From JANWKQ01 sp964624635 (GTDB lineage Bacteria > Bacteroidota > Bacteroidia > CAIKAF01): a stretch of DNA of 64,000 nt. This document shows, piece by piece, positions 18,039-30,400 of the stretch; position 1 is the first letter of the stretch; every line of letters begins with the position of its first letter. The notes beneath the pieces are model-generated. The model was not told the DNA's origin. It searched no databases and saw nothing but the letters and a program-made list of their open reading frames with translations. A program made the position numbers and the translations under genes. The stretch is taken from contig CAZUXM010000004.1 in the NCBI GenBank assembly GCA_964624635.1, positions 31,941-95,940 on the forward strand, given 5' to 3'.

Positions 18039-18432
18039 ATTTTAAATTTTTAATAATATGATTGAAAGGTGTTTCAATTGTTTTCTTTGTATCATTTATT
18101 CTTAAAAGGGTTTAGCGTTTTTTACCAACTATTTTTGACCACATTGTCGATTTTAAACAACTTCATTATAAATGTTGTTAAATAATTCTTAGTTTTTCTT
18201 TAAATGCATTTTTTTATTCATTTATATATGAAAGATATCGCCCTAAGCATTTATACTAAAAGATTTCGGTGATATTTCTGACCTTAAAATAAGGAATGAT
18301 ACCTATTGTTTTGCAAAAAAATTAACAATGGAACTGTAACAAAAAATTAAAAAAATAGGTATAATTTGCGTATTATGATATATATTTGGTATGATTGGAT
18401 AATTTTACCTGTTCTAAAGCATCTTCTATTTT
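18039..18432 (+). other. 394-base intergenic region before the giant surface-protein gene
   Basis: Very AT-rich. It holds a small AACAAC/GTTGTT hairpin with a 12-base loop near 18158-18181 and a TAnnTTTG box near its right end. No coding frame of substance, tRNA or recognisable riboswitch was seen. Confidence 0.5.
18381..18388 (+). promoter_or_regulatory. Putative -7 box for the giant surface-protein gene
   Basis: TATATTTG fits the TAnnTTTG consensus and is 44 bases before the ATG at 18433. A TTTG at 18365-18368 is too near to be a normal -33 box. Confidence 0.4.
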
Positions 18433-21400
18433 ATGGAAAAATTAAATAATAATATATTTAAAGCCAATTTAAATAATACCGGGTTTAAGATATTTCTATT
18501 TATTGTGTTTTTAATGCAATCTTTTGCATTTCAGGCAGCTACTTATTATTCTCAAGGGACAAACACTTTTAGTACCTTAGCTAATTGGAATACCAATCCT
18601 GGTGGTGGTGGCTCTAGCCCTATTGCGGGAGATTTAACCAGTGGGCTGAATGGTTTTGTTATACAAGATGTTCATGTTGTAACCTTAGATCAGGATATTT
18701 CTATTTCATCCTTAACCATAGGTGGCGGTGCATCTGGTCGTTTAACCATCGGAAACTCTGTGGTAGCTAGAACTATTGCAATTTCAGGAAACCTCTCCGT
18801 TTTAGCAGGAGCTCGATTTGATGTAGGTAATTTTGATGCCGTGCATACACTTACTATTGGAGGAAGTATTTCCAATGCCAGTACTTTATTTGATTTGGAA
18901 AATGTAGCTGTTACCAGAGTGTGTAATGTAGTAATGAATGGAACAACTTACCCAACTATTTCCGGGTCTCAAACCCCTGTTTTTTACGGTCTAACCCTTA
19001 GTGGTGGTGCTGCCGGAACCGGAATTGATAGAATTATTACTGTTGCGGGCAACTTCCTAATTACCAATAGTACTCCGGTTACAACTGCTTTTGGGCATAC
19101 TATAACAGGTTCTTTTACTGTAGCAGCAGGCAGTTCTTTTACACCTTCTGCAGGTACCATGACTTTTAATGGGGCGTCTACTCAAGCAATTGATGTAAGT
19201 AACGCAACTTTTACAGGAATGACCTTCAGTACTGGTAATAAAACTATCACAGGTAATATTACGTGCGTAGGTAATGTTCGTATTAATACCGGAGTAATAT
19301 TGAGTGATGCCGCCCCTACCAATGCGCATACTATAACAGGTACTTTTGATATTTATAGTACAGGGGCATGTAATTTTTTGGGTACTGTTGCTTATGCAGG
19401 TACTTTAAGATCATCGCATAACTTTGATACCGGCACATTAGCTAATCCAACCAGTATGGGAACCGCTACCTGGACTTTCACAGGTAACGTTACAACAGGT
19501 CTATTAGCCCCCGCTACCAATGCTCGTTTCGATTTTAATGGAGACTTAACCATTAATGCAGGTACAACCAACATAATAAATAACACCCATTTTTACAGTA
19601 CCTCCAACAGCTCTTTAACTTTAAATAATGCTGCTATATTACAAATATCCGGTTTAATTGGTGCCAATACCAATTTTCCTGAAAACTTTTTAGTCTATGA
19701 TTTTTCCTCTACATCTACTGTTAGGTACAACGGAGCTGGAGCACAGATTGTTAAAGGAGGCGCTTCTCTTGTAAATGGCTATGGTATACTCGATGTTAGA
19801 AATAATACAAAAACTTGTGATGGTAATTTAGTAATCTTCTCCAATCTTCTTTTAAATGTAGTTACAGCCGATTTTTCTGGGTTTGATGTGAATTTAGGTG
19901 GTTCAACTACCATAACAGGAGCTTGTGTTTTAACCAATGACCAAACGTTTACCTTAGATGCTCCTGATGCCGCACAGACTTTAGCCACAGGTTGTACCTA
20001 TACTTTTAATAATTTAGTTTTTACACAAACAGCACCCACAGCTACAAGAATCAAGACTATTGGTGCTAACTTGACAATTAATGGTGATTTTACAGTTACT
20101 AATGCAGGTGGTAGTAATGCCATTTATAATGAAGTTAATCTGCAAGCTTTCACCATTTCCGATGGTGTTCCATCAGGCACCTGGACTTTAGGATCGAATG
20201 TACGGTTGTATGTTTCCGGTACAGGAGCTGAATTCCAAAATTCATTGGATGCTTTTACTACCATAGATTTTGATGACACCTATGATAATTATAGTGTGGT
20301 TCGTTTTAATAACACTACAGTCGGTTCAAATCAGAATATCCCCTATCAAAATACTACAGGACCATTTAGCTATGGAACCATTGAGTTTAATGGTAGTGGG
20401 GGAGCAGGGAATAATAAAATTGCAACCGGCTCATTAGATATAAACGGAAATATATTATCTGTAGGAAATACACCCCACTTTGATGATGGCAATTTTAGCC
20501 ATACAGTCGCTGGAAACTGGTTTCTTTATTCAGCATATTATCCAACTCCTGGCGCAGCTGCCACAATTACCCTGGACGGAACAAATACACAGAATATTGG
20601 ATCGAGTGTGTATTCCAGTGCTTTTTACTTTCCTAACTTAGTTATTGCCAATACCAGCGATATTGTAAGTATTGAGTATACCTTAGCTGGAGGAAGGTTT
20701 GTTCAGATGTATGGAGATTTAACTATTAACACAGGGGCACATCTTGATGCAAATACTAGAAGTGTTTACATACAAGGTGATTGGATTCAATTAGGAACAG
20801 GTATTTACACACAAACATCGGGCACAACCCTTTTTAACAGCACTGCTGTGAATCAAAGCATTGATATTGCTACTCCGGCCACCAGTTATTTCGGTAATTT
20901 AACCATAACCAAAAATGCTGGTGGAGCACCTCAGACCCTTACTGCTAATACAGATTTTACGGTTTCAGGAGCATTTACCTTTACTACTAACCAAGCCACT
21001 TTTGATGCCAATGGCAGAACCATAAGTATAGGTGGAAACTGGAATTTTGCAGCCAATACCTTTTTTACCTCTACAGGAAGTACTATACTTTTTAACGGAA
21101 CCTCTACACAGACTATTACCAATAGCGCTACCACCAAAGTTTTTAATAATATTTCGTTCTCTGGAGGTGGGGCAAAAAACTTTAATAACAGTGCTATCAC
21201 AGTGGAAGGAGATTTTAATTTTACGGGTGCAAATGTTTCCTGGGGAGGAGCAACAACCCTTACTTTGGAAGGAAACTGGATAAACACAGGTGGAACAGGA
21301 ACTTTTACTCCATCCACGGGCACTGTGTTGTTAAACGGTGGTGCACAAAATGTGGGAGCTTCGAGCTTTTATAATTTAACCTGTGCTGGCACAGCCTTGA

Positions 21401-24400
21401 GTACCAAGACTTTAACCGGTAACATTGTGTTAAATAACGCTATGACCATTAATGTGAATATTACATTAGATGTGTCTGCTTCTAATTATAGCATAGGCGT
21501 TTCGGGTGCTTGGGTAAACAATGGTACTTTCACACCTCATAACGGAACCGTTACCTTAACAAATAATACAGCTGCCATTACTACGGGCACAGGAGCGGGA
21601 CCAACCGCAGGAAAAAACTTTTACAACTTAACATTGGCAAAAACCGCAGGGCAATCGGCCACTTTTGCTGCTGGTAGCGATTTAGTGGTAACCAACGATC
21701 TTACTATTACCTCAGGTACTTTAAGTTTTGCTACTTCCAGCGATTGTTATGTGGGAGGAGATTTTAGTAACGCAGGTATTTATACTTCTAATAACAACAA
21801 CTGTGTCTTGACTTTAAATAATGCCTTAAGTGCTGTGCTTGAATTTGATCCCGGAACCAGTGGGAGTAATATTTACAGAGATATTATTGTTTCAGCAACA
21901 GGAGCAACGTACACCTTAGAAAATAACTTAACCATTGGAAACGGTCGTTCTTTAACCATTAATGGAGGAACATTTATTTTAAATGGAAATACACTCAGTA
22001 TGACTGGGGGAGCGGCTATCACAGTAATTACTGTTGGTGCAGGTACCTTAGATGTAGATACGGGATCTATTCTTCAATTGGCCAATACCAACATTATTAC
22101 CATTAATAATGCCAGTTCTGTATTTAAGGTAGTTGGGAGCGCCTCATCTTATGCAACAGTTACTACTAACGGTTCTGCCGCCAACGGATATAATATCAAC
22201 CAATCAGCTGGAGTATTTCATGCTAAGTATTTTACATTCTCTAACTTACGTACAACGGGTATAGTATTAAGTGGAACCGCTACCATTGATGCTACCAATA
22301 ATATTAGCAATGGATCGTTTACAGCCCCCGCTACTACTGGATGTACACAGTATCTGGATGTTTCAGGCATAGATTTAACAAGTGTAAACTCAGTAGATAA
22401 TTGTCAATTTGTTTCCTTTGCTACGGGAGCTACCAATAATATTAAATGTACTTCTGCCCCAATTGGAGGTACTATGACTTTTCAATATGCTTCTGGAGCT
22501 CTTGCGGGAGAATCAAATGATAATGATGCCGCTGCTTATATTGACTGGACCAATACACCAGGCGTTTTTTGGACAGGGGGTGCTGCAACTACTAATTGGT
22601 ATGATGATGCCAATTGGTCTAGTGGATTAGTTCCTTTAAGTACAGAATATGTGTTTTTGGATCATTCAACTGTTGGTGGAGCATATCAGGTAGATATAGC
22701 TACGCCTGGAGCTATTTGCGCTCAATTAAATATAGATGCAGGTGGTGGTGCTGCTATTACTTTGGCCATGTCAGGAACAGGTGATTTAACGGTAGAGGGA
22801 AACGTAAATATTTATACAGGAACTACCCTAAGTACTGCAACTGTTGATAATATCATATATGTAACAGGTGGATGGTCAAACACAGGTACTTTAACCGCAA
22901 CCAACGGAACAGTTGATTTTAATGGTACTTCTGGAACTAGCACCATTACCACTGGAGCTTCTGCTTTTAATAATTTAAGTTTTACTGGTGCGGGTGGTGC
23001 TACATATCAGCTAGGGTCTAATATTACTATTAATGGAGATTTCTCCATGACTAATAATACGCTGGATGTAAGCAATTATGATATAGTGGCCAATGGCGAT
23101 TGGTCTATTACAGGCAGTGGCTCATTTAATCCACAAACAAGAACAGTTACTCTGTCTAAAGCTGGAGCTAGTAACCAAGATATCACCGGCGGTTATTTTT
23201 ATAACCTTTCTACCAGCAATGCTACTGGAGCAACTACCTCTACAAAAACTTTATTGTCGGCTACAAACATATTGGGATCACTTACTATTGGCAGTGCAGG
23301 TGCAGGAACTACCCAAATAATTGGAGGAACCTTTTCTCATTTTGTATACGGTAACTGGACTAATAACCATGCCGCCGGGTATGATGCAGGTACAAGTACG
23401 GTATATTTTTCAAGAACCACAACCACTCAAACCATTGGAGGAACTCAACCAACCACCTTTAATAACGTTACTATGGAAGGAGCCGGAGCAAAAACATTGG
23501 CTGTAAATGCCACTGCTATAGATGGCAACTGGCAGGTTTCTTCTGGTTCTGGTCAGGTAAATATAAATGCAGGTGTCAATATTACCAATGCAGGAGGCAG
23601 TGGTATTTTTACTATTGCTGGTGCTACTACCCTGATGGTAATGGGTTCATTTCCTACAACCTTTGAAACAGTAAATTTAAATAGCACCAGTACCGTTCAT
23701 TACGAACAAAATGGCGCAGCTAATGTGTATAATACTACTTATGGCGTCCTAACCCTGAGTTCATTAAATAATGGAACTCCTACTACTAAAACCGCCTTGG
23801 GAGACATTTCAGCTGTAACGGTAAACCAGGGTACAGCCGGAGCAGATAATGCAGTAACTTTTGATATGGCCGGTTATACCTTAACCTTAACCGGGATTAC
23901 GCTTACCCAGCAAACAGGTGCCCCTCAAATAATATGGGGTGCAACAGGAAGTTTGATACAAAACGGGGCTGGCTGGAATATTGATGCAGATATTACCGGG
24001 TTTAATAATTTGACATTGGCAGGAACAGGAAGTAAAACCATGAACTCTAATTTTGCGATAACCGGTGATGTGATTATACAAAACGGAGCTACTTTGGTTA
24101 TGGGAGTACGTACAATGACAGGTGCTGGCACAGAAAGTTTTACCATGCAAGCCGGGTCGGCTTTAAACTGCGCCATTACGGCAACAGTAGCTTTTCCTAC
24201 TGGTTTTGGTAGTTATACATTAGATCCTACCAGTACCGTAACATTAAATGGTGCTGCGGACCAAACTATTCAATGTAAAGAGGCTGCTATTACTATTACC
24301 TATGGTAATTTAACCCTTAGCCCTTCTGTAGCAGCAACGAATGAAAACTTAAACGAAGACTTATATGTGGCAGGTAATTTTACCAACGGAACTAATGCTG

Positions 24401-27400
24401 TTATTGTAGATAATAACTTTGATATGTATTTTTCGGGGACTAATACAGATATACGAAATTATACGCAATCTGCAGCTACAACTATTAATTTAATTGGAGG
24501 CACCCAAAGTTTGTATGATGGGGTAAATAATGCTACTTTGGCATTAGCTAATATTACCTTCGGAGGAACAGCTGGTACAACCAAAACTTTAGGGACTGCA
24601 GCAGGTGTAGGTAATACTGTAAATTTGACGGGAACCATAATTATTAATGCAAATATCACCTTAACATCGGCTAGAAACATTAATTATTCAGGAACCTCTT
24701 GGACTAATAGCGGTACATTTACTCATACTAATAATACCTTTACATTTAATGGTGTTACAACACAAAATATAATAGCGGGAACGAATACTTATAGAGCACT
24801 ATCCTTTACAAATACCTTTAATCCAGGAGTAGTTTTTGCGACAGATGGAATTAATGTGACTACCACTACTGCTATTGGGGCGAATGCAAGAGTAGACATG
24901 GGAGGAGCTGCTGCGCCTGCTGCTACCTTAACCCACACTTTTGGTGGAGCTATTACCAATTTAGGATACTGGATAACTACCAATGCTCATTTGGTATTAA
25001 ATGGAGGGAACTATGCTGTTCCTGTGAATGATGCAGTTACAGCAGGAACTACTTTTACAGCTAGAAATATAACTATAGGTGCTGGTACAAAAAGCATGGC
25101 GGCAACCACTACTTGGGATATAGAAGATTTAAATCTTATCGGCAACTTAAATCCTGGAGCTGCCGCAAATACCTTAAATATAAGAGGAAACTGGAACAAC
25201 ACTGCAGGAACCTTTACTCATAATAATAATACCGTTAATTTTAATGGAAATAATACTATAGATGGAACGGTTTCTATTACGGTGAATGCCTCTACATTTT
25301 ATGTGGTTAATTTTTCCCCTAGCAATGCTGTATCTTATACTATGCAGTCCGCTACGGCTACAATTCAGTCGGATATGACTATTGGATCAAACGCGACTTT
25401 AAATTTGAATTCAACTACATTAACCTTAGGTAGAAGTGCTGCAGTAGTTAAAACATATACTGTAAATGGTATCCTGTATGTAAATGAAAATTCTTCTTTA
25501 CGTTTTGATAACAGAGGAAGTGCGGTAGCAGGAGTTTCTCAATGTCAAATGACCGTGACAGGCGCGGGGGCTTCATTGCGGGTGGTTGGTAGCTCTTCTG
25601 CACAGGTTGCTGCGGTTACTGCAGTAACCGGAGGTACACAAGCTGCTGGTTATTACACATCTATAACAGTAACTGCCGGGGCTGAAATACAAGCCAAATA
25701 CTACACGTTTGAGTATTTAGCAGATGCAGGCTTAGTGGTTACAAGTACAGCCGCGGCTATGCATGCAGTAAACAATTTCTCTGAAGGGACCTGGCAGTAT
25801 ATGAATACTGCAGTTGCAGGGGCAGCTACACGTTATTATTTGGATTGCGATGCTCCGTCTTCCGGGGTTGATATAGTAAATGTTACCTTTAACTGGAGTG
25901 GGGCAATACCCGTTCCTGCAAATCGCTTTAATGTTAAAAGAACGGGGGCTGCCACAGGTGTAATGGCTTTTAATAATACCATAGCTGGAACATTAGGTAG
26001 TTTCCAGTTTGAAGATGATGATTTATCTGCCACTACAGGTCAAATTACCTGGCCGGATATTATTACTGCTACTTGGGTGGGAAGTATAAGTTCTGATTTT
26101 AATGATGCCAACAATTGGAGTACCTTATTGGCTCCAGATTTAACCACTAATTGTATTATACCTGCTGTTATAGCGCCCAATTATACTCCTATTATTGACG
26201 CTACTAGCGGAGCAGCAGTTATTCGTGATTTAACCATAACCAATGGTCGTTTAGATTGTAATGGAGGCATTATTGGAGTAGATTTAGAAATTAAAGGTTC
26301 TATAACCATCGGTTCAACAGGTGCTGGAATCTTAGCGGTAGGGAATTCAGATTGTACTATTGAAGTAGATGGTGCCTGGACCAGAGGAGCAACTGCGGGG
26401 ACTTCATTTATTCATGGTTCTGGAACAGTCTCATTCAACGCTATTTCAGGAGCTTATACCATTGATCCAAAAACTACTGGTAATTACGCTTTTGGAAATG
26501 TAGAATTTAATGGAGCTATTAGTGCATATAATATTACTGGAGGTTTAACCGCAACGGGAGATTTAACTATTAATAATGCTACAGTAAATCCTGCGAATAC
26601 CATTACCATCAATATTGCTGGGGATTATACAAATAACGGAGGTACTTTTACTGCCTCTCCTGCTGTTACTTCTACGGTAGTATTAAACGGTACTAATCAA
26701 ACGGTTAGTGAAGCCACATTTTATAACTTAACCGTTTCTAATTCAGGAACGAAAACCATGCTTGGAACAAATACTGTATACAACAATACCATTATAAATA
26801 CCGGATGTACTTTAGAGGCGCCAGGAGGAGCAGATGTTCTTACCTTAGGCTCTGGAAATGCAGGAACCATGACTATTAACGGGACAGGCGTTTTTTCGGA
26901 TGGTGGAGGATCACATTTTTTTAATGGAACAACTTGGACAGCAAGCACTTCATCTGGAACTGGGTCTTCAGGAACGATTACTTTTAATCGAACTGCGGCT
27001 CAAACTGTAGCTGGAGGTAATTTTAATAATCTTTCTTTTACAAGTGGAGGGAATATTACCATTTCTGCCGATGTTTTAGTAACAGGAAGCGCCTCTGTTA
27101 ATTTAACGGGGGGTAATAATCTTACTTTAAATAATAACTATTCTATTAATGGAAACAATACCTTTGGTGTATTTACTTTAGGAGCCAATCATACCATGAA
27201 TGTGAATGGAACGGATAATTGCCCAAGTGGATTTGCAGCCTATGCTTTAGATGCTACCACTACAACCAATTACACGCAGGCATTTGATCAAACAATTGGA
27301 GCCATTACTTACGGTACTTTAACCTTAAACACCTCTTCAGTTAAAACTTTAGAAGGAGATATTATTGTGCAGGGCAATTTGAATATTCAAACATCTTCCT

Positions 27401-30400
27401 TAGATGTAAGTGCCTCTAACTATCAAATAACAGTTGGGGGTAATTTTAATAACAATAGCACAGGATCCTTATTAAGTAATGGAGGTAACCATGCTGGTAC
27501 AATAGTGTTGAATGGTGCTGGTGCTCAAAATGTAAATATTGGAAGCATAGGATCTAAAGGGATTTATAATTTAGAGGTTAGTAAATCAGGTGGTACAGCT
27601 ACATTACAAACCAATGATCTTACCGTATTTAATGATTTCATTGTTACTTCAGGAACATTTACACTCAATACTCGAATTGGGTATGTTGGAGGTGATTTTA
27701 TGATCAGTGGGACAGGTGCTGTTGCATCCAGCGGAACCTTTAATTTGAATGCCACCGGTGGTAGTCCGCTTATACAGATGAATGGCTCTGGGCTTAATAT
27801 TTTGGTAATTGACGCAGCAGGTATTACCTATACTGCTCAAGATGCGCTTAGAGTAAACGGTAATTTTACCTTAACAGCCGGAACATTAGATGGCGATGGA
27901 CAATACATTTATTTGGGAAACACTGCCGGAAGAACCATTAATATTGCGGCTGCCGGAACTTATATAATAGGTGAAGGCGGTACAATGGGTTTAGGGCCTA
28001 CCGCCGCAGTTACGGTTGATGGAACATTAGAAGCAGTTGGCTCTAGTGGATCAAGTGTTGCTACTATTACGAAAAATACTGCTGGCTCCACCTATTCTTT
28101 CACAGTTAACGGAACTATTAAGGCACAATATTATTTATTTGAGTATATGGGAGCAACAGGGTTTCAGTTAACCGCTTCTGCAATCATTGATCCTGTAAAT
28201 AATTTTAGTGATGGAACCTTTACCAATGGGGGGGCTAACTGTAAATATTTAACCGTAGGTAATACGGAAACACATACTATAAATAATGTTTCTTTTCCTG
28301 TAGTACCCACAGGTACCGTAAACAATGTGGTAAAATCAACTGCCGGAGTTCTCACCTTTTATAATGCCACAGGTACTTTTTCTGGTGCTTCCTATGAAAG
28401 TGATGATGGTTCTGCTACCACAGGTGCTATTCGCTGGACTGGTCCTACGACATACACATGGATTGGCGCAACTAGTATAGATTGGTTTACTGCCACTAAC
28501 TGGAGTTCTAGTTTGGGTGGTAATGGAGTACCTACTGCCGCAGATAATGCCATTATTGCTACGAATGCTTTTCTTCGACAACCTACTATTAATGCCAGCG
28601 GGGCCGTTTGCAAAAACCTGACCATTAATACAAGTACGATACTCACATTGGCAACAGGTGCTGGAGTGAGTGATTTGGTGGTGGATGGAGATGTTTCCAT
28701 AGATGGTTCATTGGTTACTAGCAGCGATAATGATTATATGGAGGTTTCTGGAAATTGGACAAAAGCAGTGGCTGCTACAGTGAATTTAACTGCTGGTACT
28801 ATTACATTTAATGGAACTTCTTCTAAAACTATTAATAACGGAACGGGTCAATTTCAACATTTAACTATCAATGCCCCTACCGGAACCTATTTATTGGGTT
28901 CTAATACAACTATAAATGGAGATATGACCATTACTGCTGGTACACTGGATGTTTCTGGTACGTTTTATAATGTTACCGTGAAAGGAGCATGGATTAATTC
29001 AGGAACTTTTAATGCTAGATTGACTAGTACAGCTACGGTTACATTAAATTCAGCGACTGTTGGGGCAGTTGTTTTGAATCCGGGCTCATCTTCTTTTAAT
29101 CGCTTGACTATAAATGGTGCAGCAACAACAGTTTATACACTTACTTCGAATGATTTATCAGTAGCAGGTAACCTAAACATTACAACAAGTGAATTATTTT
29201 TAAACGGATTAACATTAAACATGGGAGATAATGTTGGAACAGATATTTTAACCGTATCATCAACAGCTATTCTTAATATAGATGCTAATGCTTTCTTGAA
29301 AATGGGTACTGGATCGTCTGTTGCTGTAAATTCTGGAGGAACTGTTCGTATAGTTGGAACTGATGCATCGAATGTTGCTACCGTTACCAAACAGGTTTCT
29401 GGAACTGTTTATGCTTTTGCTGTCAATTCCGGAGCTACTATACATGCCCAGTACTATTTATTTGAATATATGAACACAGCAGGTATTGTTGTAAACGCGG
29501 GAGCAAGTATTGATGCGACCAATGATTTTAGAAACGGAACTTTCTCTAATGGAGCTGCTACGGGTAAGTTTTTAGTATTGCTGAACGATTTCGCTGATTA
29601 TACCGTGGATGGGGTTGCCTTTAACACCGGGCCTGCTTATTCTGTTAGCAGAACATCTGGTACAGGAAATATTACTTTTCATGACCCAACTGGTTCTACT
29701 GCTAGTTATTTGTACGAAGAAGATGATGCGGCTTATGCTACGGGGCTTGTAAGATGGACCTATACAAACCCCCAATTAACTTGGACGGGTGCGGTGAATA
29801 CTGATTGGGAAGAAACAGGCAACTGGGCTACCACAGGCCCCCCTGGCCCCCCAGATAATACAATGGATGTTACTATTCCTAATACAGTCAATGATCCTGT
29901 TTTAACAGCCAATGCATTTGTACGAGATATTAATATTGGTACTGGAGCAACTTTAACTATGGGTGCCTTTTCAATGGATGTGAATGGTTCCTTTACCAAT
30001 AATGCAGGAACATTTACTTCTACTGGAACTGTAAATATGATTGGAGCAACTGCTAGTCCAACTATTAATACGGGCGGAAGTTCGTTTTATAATTTAGTAG
30101 TGAATGGTGGGGTAAATTATAACTCTGCCTCTAGTATTACAGTAGCGAATAACTTCACTATAAGTCCTGGGGCTTCTTTTACCATTGCCAATTCAGCTCA
30201 TGCACTTACAATTACTGGTAACTGGACAAGTACCGGAGGAACCTTTACTCATGGAAGCGGAACTGTTACAATGAATGAAAATTCAGGAGCTAGTTCTATA
30301 ACAACAGGCGCTTCTGGAGGAGGTGGGTGTACCTTCTATAACTTAAGTATTACGCAACCTGTAGTTACTGTTGCTAAAACAAATACACTTACGGGTAACT